A stretch of DNA of 11,656 nucleotides from Pigmentiphaga sp. (lineage in GTDB: Bacteria > Pseudomonadota > Gammaproteobacteria > Burkholderiales > Burkholderiaceae_B), in assembly GCA_023228945.1 (NCBI GenBank), contig JALOAI010000053.1:1-11656 (forward strand). Direction: 5' to 3'. Positions 5,294 through 11,656 of the stretch are shown piece after piece (within the stretch, counting starts at the first letter, position 1; each line of letters begins with the position of its first letter). Position numbers and translations under genes: made by a program. The notes beneath the pieces were generated by a model, which saw only the letters and a program-made list of their open reading frames with translations, ran no database searches and was not told where the DNA came from.

Positions 5294-6657
5294 GTGGCCC
5301 CGCTGTCCCCCTGCACGGTTTCCAGCGCCGGTGGTTCCTCGACCGGTCCCGCTTCAAGATCGGCATGTTCGCGCGCCAGACCGGCAAGACGTTCACCACC
5401 ACGCTGGAGATCGTGGACGATTGCTTCGAGGCGTTCGCACGCGGCGAGCGGCGGCGCTGGGTCATTCTTTCGCGCGGCGAGCGCCAGGCGAAAGAAGCCA
5501 TGGATGAGGGTGTGAAGGTCCACGCAAAGGCGTATCAAATGGCCTTTGAGGAAAATGAGTACGAGGTCGAGGGCGCGGGCGACGTGCGCTACAAGGCGCT
5601 CGAAGTCACCCTTCCGGGCGGCTCGCGCATCACGGCGCTGCCCGCCAACCCGGACACCGCGCGCGGATTTTCCGCAAGCGTTTTTCTGGATGAGTTCGCC
5701 TTCCATCACGACAGTCGGGCGATCTGGAAAGCGCTCTTCCCGGTCATCTCGGCCGGACACCGCATTCGCGTCGTCTCGACGCCGAACGGCAAGGGCAACA
5801 AGTTCTACGAGTTGATGACCGCCGATGATGCGGAGGCGTGGTCGCGCCACACTGTCGATATCCATCAGGCTGTGGCTGATGGCCTGCCGCGCAATATAGA
5901 AGAGCTGCGCGCCGGCATCGCCGATGAGGATGCCTGGGCGCAGGAATACGAACTGCAATGGCTCGATGAGGCCAGTTCCTGGCTGGGCTACGACCTGATC
6001 CTTGGCGTCGAGAGCGATCTGGCCGGAGACCCGGATGTGTATCAGGGCGGGCCGTGCTTCATCGGCAACGATATTGCCCGTCGCAATGATTTGTGGGTCG
6101 CCTGGGTATGGGAGCAGGTCGGCGATACCTTCTGGACGCGCGAGATCGTGACGCTCAAGAACGCCAGCTTCTCCGAGCAGGAGGATCGGCTGCACGAGCT
6201 GATGGTCCGCTACAATCCGGTGCGGCTGGTGATGGACCAGACCGGCATGGGTGAAAAGCCGGTCGAGGATGCCCAGCGTCGTTATGGTGAGCTGCGCGTC
6301 GAGGGCGTCATCATGACGCCGGCCCGCCAGCTCGATATGGCCACCAACGCCAAGCAGCTGTTCGAGGACAAGCGCGTGCGCATCCCGGCCGGCGATCCCG
6401 TCCTGCGCTCTGATCTGCACAAGATCAGGAAGACGGTCGGGCCAACCGGGCATCCGCGCCTTGTCGCCGATCGGGACGCGGCCGGCCACGCCGACCGGAC
6501 CTGGGCGGCGTTCATGGGCCTCGCCGGAGCGTCGGACGGGGTGATCGAATACGGCTACCGGCCCGCGCCGAAACTGCATCGGCTGTCGGAGTTTCACGAC
6601 GATGACGATCGCGCCATGCAGGTCGGGCCACGATTTTCACGAAGGGGTGCATGGTGA
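5290..6657 (+). CDS. Phage terminase large subunit (Mu gp28-like)
   Basis: A 455-residue protein that would power packaging of phage DNA into proheads and cut it. The ATPase part has a Walker A-like ARQTGKT (residues 28-34) and a Walker B VFLDEF (131-136, Asp134/Glu135), followed by a VVSTPNG coupling motif. The C-terminal RNase H-like nuclease has likely metal-binding aspartates at Asp261 (GND), Asp316 (VMDQTGMG) and Asp402 (HADR). All three nuclease acids are present, so it looks intact. ATG overlaps the gp27-like stop (ATGA), and its stop overlaps the portal start. The Mu-type packaging order gp27-gp28-gp29 is kept. Confidence 0.93.
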   Translation: MSGPAVPLHGFQRRWFLDRSRFKIGMFARQTGKTFTTTLEIVDDCFEAFARGERRRWVILSRGERQAKEAMDEGVKVHAKAYQMAFEENEYEVEGAGDVRYKALEVTLPGGSRITALPANPDTARGFSASVFLDEFAFHHDSRAIWKALFPVISAGHRIRVVSTPNGKGNKFYELMTADDAEAWSRHTVDIHQAVADGLPRNIEELRAGIADEDAWAQEYELQWLDEASSWLGYDLILGVESDLAGDPDVYQGGPCFIGNDIARRNDLWVAWVWEQVGDTFWTREIVTLKNASFSEQEDRLHELMVRYNPVRLVMDQTGMGEKPVEDAQRRYGELRVEGVIMTPARQLDMATNAKQLFEDKRVRIPAGDPVLRSDLHKIRKTVGPTGHPRLVADRDAAGHADRTWAAFMGLAGASDGVIEYGYRPAPKLHRLSEFHDDDDRAMQVGPRFSRRGAW

Positions 6658-8219
6658 TGGCGCAGCTGCTCGACCAGTGGGGTCGCCCCGTCCAGATCAA
6701 CAAGCTGCGCGAGGAGCAGGCCGCGCCCGCGCTCGCCAGCGTGCGCCAGGTCGTCGGCGGCCATCCGGCCCAGGGGCTGACGCCGGCCCGGCTCACCGGC
6801 CTTCTGCGCGATGCCGAACAGGGCGATGCCGTCGCCTATCTGGAGCTGGCCGAGGAGATGGAGGAAAAGGACCTCCATTATCTATCCGTCCTCGGCACCC
6901 GCAAGCGCGCTGTCGCCCAGCTTGAAATCACCGTCGAGAGCGCATCTGACGACAAGCGCGATGTCGAGAACGCCGACCTTGTGCGCGACTGGCTGCGCCG
7001 CGAGGAGCTTGAAGATGAGCTGTTCGATATTCTTGATGCGATCGGCAAGGGCTTCTCGGTCACCGAGATCATTTGGGAGACCTCGGCAAAGCAGTGGTGG
7101 CCGGCGCAGCTCAAGCACCGCGATCCGCGCTGGTTCGAGTTCGATCGCGAAGATGGCGAGACGCTCTATCTGCGCGGAGCCGCCGGGCCGGAGCCGCTGC
7201 TCCCGTTCAAATATGTGCTGCATTTCAGCAAGGCGAAGTCCGGCATCCCGATCCGGGGCGGCATCGCCCGCGCCGCCGCCTGGGCCTATCTGTTCAAGAA
7301 TTACGACCTCAAGGACTGGGTGACCTATATCGAGGTGCATGGTCAGCCGCTGCGCGTGGGCAAATACCACACCGGCGCGACCGAGGCCGACAAGGAAATC
7401 CTCCTGCGGGCGGTCGCCAATATCGGATCGGACGCCGCCGCCATCATCCCGCAGAACATGCTGATCGAATTTGTCGAGGCGGCAAAGCAGGGCGGCGCGA
7501 CCGACCTTTACGAAAAGCTTGCCGACTGGCTCGATCGCCAGGTGTCCAAGGCCGTGCTTGGCCAGACGCTGACCACCGAGGTTTCGTCCGGCTCACTGGC
7601 GGCCGCCAAGGTGCACGAAGATGTTCGCCGCGACATCATGCGCTCCGACGCCCGCCAGCTCGCCGCCGCGATCAATCGCGACATCGTGCGGCCACTGATC
7701 AATCTCAATCGCGGCCCGCAGGAAAACTATCCGCGCATCGTCATCGGCCTGCCGTCGAATATCGACATGAAGCAATATGCCGAGGCGGTCGGTCAGCTGG
7801 TCGATCGCGGCATGAAGGTCGAGCAGTCCGTGGTGCGCGACAAGCTCGGCCTGCCCGAGCCGGAGCCTGACGCCGATCTTCTCGGGCCGCCTCGCGCCGA
7901 ACCAGCGCCCGCACCCGACGCTCCGCCTGCCGTCCAGTCCGCGCAGCCCGCCGCCAGCGCCCGCCACTCGGCCGACCAGATCGATCACCTGGTCGACCAG
8001 GTCGCCGATGAATGGGAGGAAGTTATGGAGCCGATGGTCGCGCCGGTGCGCGAGCTGCTGGCCGACGCCGGCTCGCTCGAAGAGGCCCGCGATCGCCTGG
8101 CCGAGCTGATTTCCACCATGGACACCTCGGCCCTTGAGGAGGTGCTGTTGCGCGCTGGCTTCCCGGCGCGGCTGGCAGGCAGGCTGGAGATTGATCTTGG
8201 CCGACGAAATCGAACTTGA
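6657..8219 (+). CDS. Portal protein (Mu gp29-like, DUF935)
   Basis: A 520-residue protein forming the ring at one prohead vertex through which DNA enters. It begins MAQLLDQWGRPV, the usual start of this family. The main DUF935 domain runs to about residue 395 and includes AIGKGFSVTEIIWE and SKAVLGQTLTTE motifs. A Pro/Ala-rich linker (about 397-435) follows, then a helical tail with VDQVADEWEEVMEPMVAPV. ATG 6657 fits the GAAGGGG at 6641-6647 better than the in-frame ATG at 6651. The start overlaps the terminase stop (TGATG), indicating coupled translation. Confidence 0.92.
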   Translation: MAQLLDQWGRPVQINKLREEQAAPALASVRQVVGGHPAQGLTPARLTGLLRDAEQGDAVAYLELAEEMEEKDLHYLSVLGTRKRAVAQLEITVESASDDKRDVENADLVRDWLRREELEDELFDILDAIGKGFSVTEIIWETSAKQWWPAQLKHRDPRWFEFDREDGETLYLRGAAGPEPLLPFKYVLHFSKAKSGIPIRGGIARAAAWAYLFKNYDLKDWVTYIEVHGQPLRVGKYHTGATEADKEILLRAVANIGSDAAAIIPQNMLIEFVEAAKQGGATDLYEKLADWLDRQVSKAVLGQTLTTEVSSGSLAAAKVHEDVRRDIMRSDARQLAAAINRDIVRPLINLNRGPQENYPRIVIGLPSNIDMKQYAEAVGQLVDRGMKVEQSVVRDKLGLPEPEPDADLLGPPRAEPAPAPDAPPAVQSAQPAASARHSADQIDHLVDQVADEWEEVMEPMVAPVRELLADAGSLEEARDRLAELISTMDTSALEEVLLRAGFPARLAGRLEIDLGRRNRT

Positions 8220-9315
8220 GCCGCTCGCGCCGCAGGAGGCGATCGACGCCTTCCGCCGCAAGGGTTTTGCCATCACCTTCGATCATCGCGACATGGAGCG
8301 TGACGAGCACTCGCGTGATTTCACCGTCGCCAAGGTTGCCGCTCTCGATATCCTGACCGATATCCGTGCCGCGATGGATGATGCCATCGCCCAGGGCACC
8401 ACGCTGCGCGAGTTCGAGCGCCGGTTGACCCCGACGCTTCAGGAGAAGGGATGGTGGGGTCGCCAGATGATGGTAGACCCGCTGACCGGCGAGGAGCGCG
8501 AAGTGCAGCTCGGCAGCCCGCGCCGGCTCCAGATCATCTACGACACCAATCTGCGTATGTCCTATGCGGCCGGCCGCTGGGAGCGGATCGAGAGTGTCGC
8601 CGCCCGGCGGCCGTGGCTGCGCTATGTCGCGATACTTGATGATCGCACCCGCGACCAGCATCGCGACTGGCATAATACCGTGCTGCGCTGGGACGATCCA
8701 TGGTGGGATCAGCACGCACCGCCCAATGGCTGGAACTGCCGCTGCACCGTCCAGCAGCTCGGCAATCGCGACCTGGAGCGCATGGGGCTGTCGCCGAGCG
8801 CGCCGCCCTCCGCGCAGCCGCGCAAATGGGTGAACAGGCGCACCGGCGAGGTCCGGCAGGTGCCGCGCGGCGTCGATCCGGGCTTCGATTACAATGTCGG
8901 CCGCGCGAACATGGCGCACATGCTCGATGTCGCCACCGGCAAGCTCGACCTGGCCGACGCCGACCTTGCCCGCGCCACGATCCAGACCATGGTGGCCGGC
9001 CGATCCTTCTCCAGTTTCCTGCGCTCGCCCGGCACCGTGGCCGGGCACCCGATCGCCACCGGCGCAGCGCGGGTCGGCGGGGCGCGCCCGACCGTGGTGC
9101 TGCCGGCCGAGACCGTGCGCCGCCAGGCGGCCGAGGGCACGCTGCCGCAGCCGGCCGACTGGATGCGGGTGCAGGCGATGATCGACGCCGGCCGGGCCGC
9201 CCGCCAGGGCAACGTCCGGCATGTCACGCTCGACGGCGAGCCTTACGTGATGGAGGTCGAGCGCGGCGAGGACGGACGCATCAAGGTCACCAGTCTGCGG
9301 CGGGCCGGAACGTGA
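8197..9315 (+). CDS. Phage head morphogenesis protein (Mu gp30/F, SPP1 gp7 family) with extra C-terminal region
   Basis: A 372-residue minor head protein, normally attached to the portal and ejected with or guiding DNA. The MuF core has LRMSYAAGRWERI, an acidic/basic DDRTRDQH segment (148-155) and HAPPNGWNCRC (173-183), the signature near the domain end. After GVDPGFDYNVGRA (about 225-238) comes about 130 extra residues ending in a beta-rich part (HVTLDGEPYVMEVERG). MuF proteins often carry a variable C-terminal enzyme or toxin-like domain here. I could not assign this one. The start is probably TTG 8197 (GGAGA at 8186-8190), giving MADEIELEPL. Upstream TTG 8134 would overlap the portal gene far more. 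Confidence 0.85.
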   Translation: MADEIELEPLAPQEAIDAFRRKGFAITFDHRDMERDEHSRDFTVAKVAALDILTDIRAAMDDAIAQGTTLREFERRLTPTLQEKGWWGRQMMVDPLTGEEREVQLGSPRRLQIIYDTNLRMSYAAGRWERIESVAARRPWLRYVAILDDRTRDQHRDWHNTVLRWDDPWWDQHAPPNGWNCRCTVQQLGNRDLERMGLSPSAPPSAQPRKWVNRRTGEVRQVPRGVDPGFDYNVGRANMAHMLDVATGKLDLADADLARATIQTMVAGRSFSSFLRSPGTVAGHPIATGAARVGGARPTVVLPAETVRRQAAEGTLPQPADWMRVQAMIDAGRAARQGNVRHVTLDGEPYVMEVERGEDGRIKVTSLRRAGT

Positions 9316-9530
9316 GCGGCCGGGTCGATGATCTTGCCCGCCGCCTCGCCTCGGTGATCGACGGCGACCTGGATGCCTTCACGGCATGGGTGGCCGAGCA
9401 CTGGACTATCGCGCCGCATGAGGCGGTCGCCTCCGACATGACGCCCGAGCAGGCCGAAGGCTGGAACCGATGCGTCGATAGCATTCCGGCTGCGCTGGCG
9501 CTCTGGCTGGAAGATGAAAACCGGCTGTGA
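9312..9530 (+). CDS. Small hypothetical protein at the gp31 position
   Basis: A 72-residue acidic, mostly helical protein (MSGRVDDLARRLASVIDGDL...) with several Trp residues and an ALWLEDENRL end. It is not recognised. It occupies the place where Mu has gene G (gp31, a virion morphogenesis protein) but is much shorter and shows no likeness to it. GTG 9312 overlaps the stop of the MuF gene, so translation is probably coupled, and no other start in frame fits better. It is the last gene before a 298-base non-coding region. Confidence 0.6.
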   Translation: MSGRVDDLARRLASVIDGDLDAFTAWVAEHWTIAPHEAVASDMTPEQAEGWNRCVDSIPAALALWLEDENRL

Positions 9531-9543
9531 TCGGCCGATTTTT
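9517..9543 (+). terminator. Weak candidate intrinsic terminator at the end of the packaging block
   Basis: AAAACCGGC (9517-9525) can pair with GCCGATTTT (9534-9542) with one C.A mismatch, around an 8-base loop, and five Ts end the structure (9539-9543). It overlaps the stop codon of the 72-residue gene and would separate the packaging operon from the capsid operon. The GC core is only four pairs, so support is modest. Confidence 0.35.
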
Positions 9544-9632
9544 CCTCACCTTTCCCCAAATCGCTTTAGCGGCCCGCTGGCGGCCGTTGATGCTTTCCGG
9601 CCCTACGATGCGTCGAAAGTTTTTAAACGCTT

Positions 9633-9648
9633 GTTAAACGCGTTTAAC
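9633..9648. promoter_or_regulatory. 16-bp perfect palindrome, candidate operator
   Basis: GTTAAACGCGTTTAAC is perfectly symmetric. A further half-site TTAAACGC at 9623-9630 repeats the one inside the palindrome (9634-9641) with an 11-base period, about one helical turn. The patch is AT-rich within very GC-rich DNA. This looks like a binding site for a dimeric regulator, phage or host; the partner is unknown. Confidence 0.45.
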
Positions 9649-9722
9649 GGGGGGCTACGGCGATCTTAAAGGCCGCCCGCGCACGTCATCCGCATTTGTC
9701 GAAGATTTGACCCGAAGCCGGC

Positions 9723-9740
9723 CCCGGACAGCTGTCCGGG
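9723..9740. promoter_or_regulatory. 18-bp dyad before the capsid operon (candidate late activator site)
   Basis: CCCGGACAGCTGTCCGGG is a perfect palindrome with the same 7-bp arms and 4-bp centre as 2306-2323. If CATAAA at 9761-9766 is the -10 element, the dyad is centred about 41-42 bases before the start of transcription. Mu Mor and C bind at a similar place, overlapping a weak -35. No T-run follows, so a terminator is less likely here than at the first copy. Confidence 0.5.
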
Positions 9741-9828
9741 TGTGATGGCTGGGGCCTGTCCATAAAACTTGCCCAGAACGAGCCGGCAATCAAGCCGCTC
9801 GATCAGGAAAACGGCAAGAGCCTCGATA

Positions 9829-10884
9829 ATGAACGTGCTGATCGCGACACACTCGGTTGCCTTGCCTGGCGATGGTCAGGCTCCCGATTGGGTGCATCTG
9901 ATCCCGGCCGGACGCTTCACCGGCGTGGACGGGCGCGGCCCCTATTCGCTCAAGGATGTCGACGCCGTGCTTGCCACCAGCGTTTCGGCCGGCATCGATC
10001 CGGTGATCGATTACGATCACCAGACGGACCTGGCAGCAGTGAAAGGTGTAGGCGGCACCGCTCCGGCGGCTGGCTGGGTGAAGGAGTTTGAGGCTCGCGC
10101 CGACGGCATCTGGGGCCGGGTCGAGTGGACCGCCCGCGCCGCCGCCGCGATCGCCGCGCGCGAGTACCGCTACATCTCGCCGGTTTTTCAGCACACCAAA
10201 TCCGGCGAGGTCCTCAAGGTCCTGCGCGCCGGCCTCACCAACAATCCGAACCTCCAGCTGACAGCCCTCGCCAGCCAGGAGACCGATTTGTCCAAGCTCA
10301 AGCCCGAAGGAGTACCCATGGAAGAGCTTCTCAAGGAGCTGGCAGGCGCTTTCGGCCTGCCGGAAGACAGCGACCGCAAGGCCGTTGTTGCTCATGCGAC
10401 CCAGCTTGTTGTCGGGTCGAGTGCGCAGGCTACCGCGATCGCCGCCATGGCGAAGGCGGCCGGCGCAAAGGAAGACGCCGCGCCCGACGCAGTGGTGACC
10501 GCCGTGCAGGCGGCGATTACGAAGGCTCCGGCCGAGGTCGTGCCCGACCCGGAAAAGTTTGTTCCGGCCGAAGTCGTCACCAGCCTTCAGGCCCAGGTCA
10601 GGGAGCTGATGGGCGACAAGACCACCCAGGTGGTCGATCAGGCCATCAAGGATGGCAAGGTCCCGCCCGCCAATCGCGACTGGGCGATCGCCTATCACAG
10701 CAAGGACCCCGAGGGTTTCGCCAAGTTCCTGGGCGGCCAGCCGGCCATCGTGACGGCGGGCGCTGCGCCTGGCGGCAAGGTCGAGGGCGACGGCGCACTC
10801 GATGCCGATGACCTGGCCATGTGCTCGGCGATGGGCATCGACCCCGAAGAGTTCAAGAAAACCCGCCAGAAGGAGGTCCGGTAA
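9829..10884 (+). CDS. Prohead protease/scaffold precursor (Mu I protein, gp32-like)
   Basis: A 351-residue protein, close to the length of Mu I. Residues 1-150 form the protease part, with HLIPAGRF near the start, VIDYDHQTDL (His64) and YRYISPVF (Ser117); I take His64 and Ser117 as candidate catalytic residues. The LTNNPNLQL segment ends this domain. Residues 164-351 are helical and charged, the scaffold part. In Mu the full protein assembles the prohead and processes scaffold and itself. ATG 9829 matches the family start; its ribosome site is weak. A longer form from 9769 would have a low-complexity Arg/Ser leader and is unlikely. It is the first gene after the control region, as gene I is in Mu. 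Confidence 0.85.
   Translation: MNVLIATHSVALPGDGQAPDWVHLIPAGRFTGVDGRGPYSLKDVDAVLATSVSAGIDPVIDYDHQTDLAAVKGVGGTAPAAGWVKEFEARADGIWGRVEWTARAAAAIAAREYRYISPVFQHTKSGEVLKVLRAGLTNNPNLQLTALASQETDLSKLKPEGVPMEELLKELAGAFGLPEDSDRKAVVAHATQLVVGSSAQATAIAAMAKAAGAKEDAAPDAVVTAVQAAITKAPAEVVPDPEKFVPAEVVTSLQAQVRELMGDKTTQVVDQAIKDGKVPPANRDWAIAYHSKDPEGFAKFLGGQPAIVTAGAAPGGKVEGDGALDADDLAMCSAMGIDPEEFKKTRQKEVR
10318..10884 (+). CDS. Internal in-frame scaffold protein (Mu Z-like)
   Basis: Inside the protease gene, in the same frame, the ATG at 10318 is preceded by a strong Shine-Dalgarno, AAGGAG (10307-10312), five bases upstream. This is better than the site of the full-length gene. It falls exactly at the protease/scaffold boundary (residue 164) and would give a 188-residue protein starting MEELLKELAGAFGLPEDS. 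Mu makes its scaffold Z from such an internal in-frame start in gene I. The internal product is inferred, and no expression evidence exists here. Confidence 0.7.
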   Translation: MEELLKELAGAFGLPEDSDRKAVVAHATQLVVGSSAQATAIAAMAKAAGAKEDAAPDAVVTAVQAAITKAPAEVVPDPEKFVPAEVVTSLQAQVRELMGDKTTQVVDQAIKDGKVPPANRDWAIAYHSKDPEGFAKFLGGQPAIVTAGAAPGGKVEGDGALDADDLAMCSAMGIDPEEFKKTRQKEVR

Positions 10885-11304
10885 ATGGCCGCGCTCACCA
10901 AGGATCGCAACACGCCGGAGCGTACCGGCAAGGATTTCAGCTTCCCGGTCAAGGCCGCCACCCGGATTTTCGCGGGCTCCATCGTGGTGCTGGCGGCCGG
11001 CAACGCCGAACCGGGCAAGACCGGGACCGGGCTTGTCGCGGTCGGTCGGGCCGATGCCCATGCCGATAACCGCAATGGCGCGGCCGGCGACGTCGACGTG
11101 CCGGTGCGCGCGGGCGTCTTCCGCTTCGACAACTCGGCCGACGCCGACCTCATCACTCGCTCGGACATCGGCGCGGACGCCTGGATCGTGGACGATCAGA
11201 CCGTCGCCAAGACCGGCGCGGAGAGCGGCGGCAATGCCACGCGCTCGAAGGCCGGCCGCATTGTCGATGTCGATGACCTCGGCGTCTGGGTCCAGCTGGG
11301 CTAA
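10885..11304 (+). CDS. Capsid decoration/cement-like protein
   Basis: A 139-residue protein starting MAALTKDRNTPERTGKDFSF. It has repeated short beta strands and Gly turns (IFAGSIVVLAAGNAEPGKT, then VGRADAHADNRNG), a WIVDDQTVA segment and an end, GVWVQLG. This all-beta pattern is typical of the small proteins between protease/scaffold and major head genes in Mu-like phages (DUF2190-like or decoration proteins). It probably stabilises the capsid surface. The start directly follows the previous stop, with AAGGAGG upstream (10869-10875). Confidence 0.7.
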   Translation: MAALTKDRNTPERTGKDFSFPVKAATRIFAGSIVVLAAGNAEPGKTGTGLVAVGRADAHADNRNGAAGDVDVPVRAGVFRFDNSADADLITRSDIGADAWIVDDQTVAKTGAESGGNATRSKAGRIVDVDDLGVWVQLG

Positions 11305-11319
11305 CAGGAGAGCTTCTTC

Positions 11320-11656
11320 ATGATCATCAACCAAGCCAATCTCGGCCGCCTCTATACCGGCTTCAAGACTTCGTTCAGCCGGGGTCTGGGGCAGGCCGAT
11401 CCGCAGTGGCAGCGCCTTGCCACCCGCGTGCCCTCGACCACGCGCGAGGAAAAATACGGCTGGCTCGGCAAGCTGCCGAACCTGCGCGAGTGGATCGGCG
11501 ATCGCGTCGTTCATGGCATCCAGCTCCATGACTACGCCATCAAGAACAAGACGTGGGAAGGCACCATCGCCGTTCCGCGCGAGGACATTGATGACGATCA
11601 GTTCGGCGTCTACGCGCCGCTGTTCGAGGAAATGGGCCGCTCGGTCGCAGCTCACC
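11320..11656 (+). CDS. Major capsid protein (Mu T-like), 5' part only
   Basis: The first 112 residues are visible, and the gene runs off the window. It begins MIINQANLGRLYTGFKTSFS, the usual start of the Mu-like major head subunit family. It continues with QWQRLATRVPSTTREEKYGW and WIGDRVVHGIQLHDYAIKNK, both characteristic. It forms the icosahedral shell around the scaffold. An AGGAG at 11306-11310, nine bases before ATG, gives a strong start, as expected for the most abundant virion protein. It follows the decoration-like gene by 15 bases. No frameshift is seen in the visible part. Confidence 0.92.
   Translation, partial: MIINQANLGRLYTGFKTSFSRGLGQADPQWQRLATRVPSTTREEKYGWLGKLPNLREWIGDRVVHGIQLHDYAIKNKTWEGTIAVPREDIDDDQFGVYAPLFEEMGRSVAAH

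Larger units (their letters stand above)
9531..9828. other. Non-coding control region before the protease/scaffold gene
   Basis: These 298 bases carry no convincing gene on either strand. They hold a T-rich start, an AT-rich patch (9617-9648) with a 16-bp palindrome, the second copy of the 18-bp dyad (9723-9740), a CATAAA sequence (9761-9766) that would serve as a -10 hexamer, and the 10-mer AATCAAGCCG (9788-9797) also found before the endolysin. In position this is the counterpart of the Mu late promoter PI. Confidence 0.6.

Noticed and set aside
5275..6597. 440-codon open frame on the - strand opposite the large terminase
   Set aside because: It mirrors the terminase gene almost end to end, and its translation shows no recognisable domain. 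This is a codon-bias artefact.
9589..9636. 15-codon leader-like open frame in the control region before the protease gene
   Set aside because: There is no ribosome binding site, no amino-acid bias suggesting attenuation, and the length is not above chance.
9707..9735. TTGACC at 9707-9712 as a -35 element
   Set aside because: No -10-like hexamer occurs at 16-18 bases; that position falls inside the dyad. An activator-dependent promoter using CATAAA fits better.
9790..11655. Very long open frame (621 codons) on the - strand opposite the protease and capsid genes
   Set aside because: It is a shadow of strongly coding + strand genes in GC-rich DNA. It shows no family motifs, and the + strand proteins are clearly recognised Mu homologues.

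Overview
This window is the central part of a Mu-like (transposable, Myoviridae-type) phage or prophage. The DNA is GC-rich, genes are packed head to tail on the + strand, and codon use strongly favours C or G at third positions. Together with the protein families seen, this suggests an alphaproteobacterial host; that host call is an inference. No transposase, tail or host gene lies inside the window, so integrated prophage and free phage cannot be told apart.

Layout. (1) 1-396: the 3' end of a gene for a C-type-lectin-fold (CLec/sulfatase-modifying-like) protein. Its C-terminus looks like the variable region (VR) of a diversity-generating retroelement (DGR), and it is followed at 416-441 by a stem-loop with a GATA tetraloop. 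The reverse transcriptase and template repeat are not in the window. (2) 523-2255: the middle regulatory block, with a winged-helix protein, GemA/Mu gp16 (DUF1018), three small unknown proteins and a Mor/C-family transcription activator. (3) 2256-2386: an intergenic region with an 18-bp dyad. (4) 2387-4111: the lysis cassette, with a peptidoglycan-binding amidase endolysin, a holin-like protein, an overlapping pair of probable small spanins (inner-membrane protein plus Rz1-like lipoprotein) and a very short membrane protein. (5) 4108-9530: the DNA-packaging and portal block in Mu order: gp25 (DUF2730), gp26-like, gp27 (DUF3486, probable small terminase), gp28 (large terminase), gp29 (portal, DUF935), gp30 (MuF head morphogenesis) and a 72-residue unknown. 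(6) 9531-9828: a non-coding, locally AT-rich regulatory region with a 16-bp palindrome and a second copy of the 18-bp dyad. (7) 9829-11656: the capsid block, with Mu I-type protease plus a probable in-frame internal scaffold gene (Z), a capsid decoration-like protein and the truncated start of the Mu T-type major head protein.

How it fits together. The middle operon would end by making the Mor/C-like activator. In Mu, the C protein then turns on late promoters in front of the lysis genes (Plys) and in front of gene I (PI). Here, exactly those two positions carry the same dyad, CCCGGAC-N4-GTCCGGG, and both are followed by the same 10-mer (AATCAAGCCG) at almost the same distance. I propose this as the candidate late-control element of this phage, with the caveat that each dyad could also fold as an RNA stem-loop. 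The most interesting items are the probable DGR target at the left edge, the paired dyads, the internal scaffold start and the extra C-terminal region of the MuF protein.
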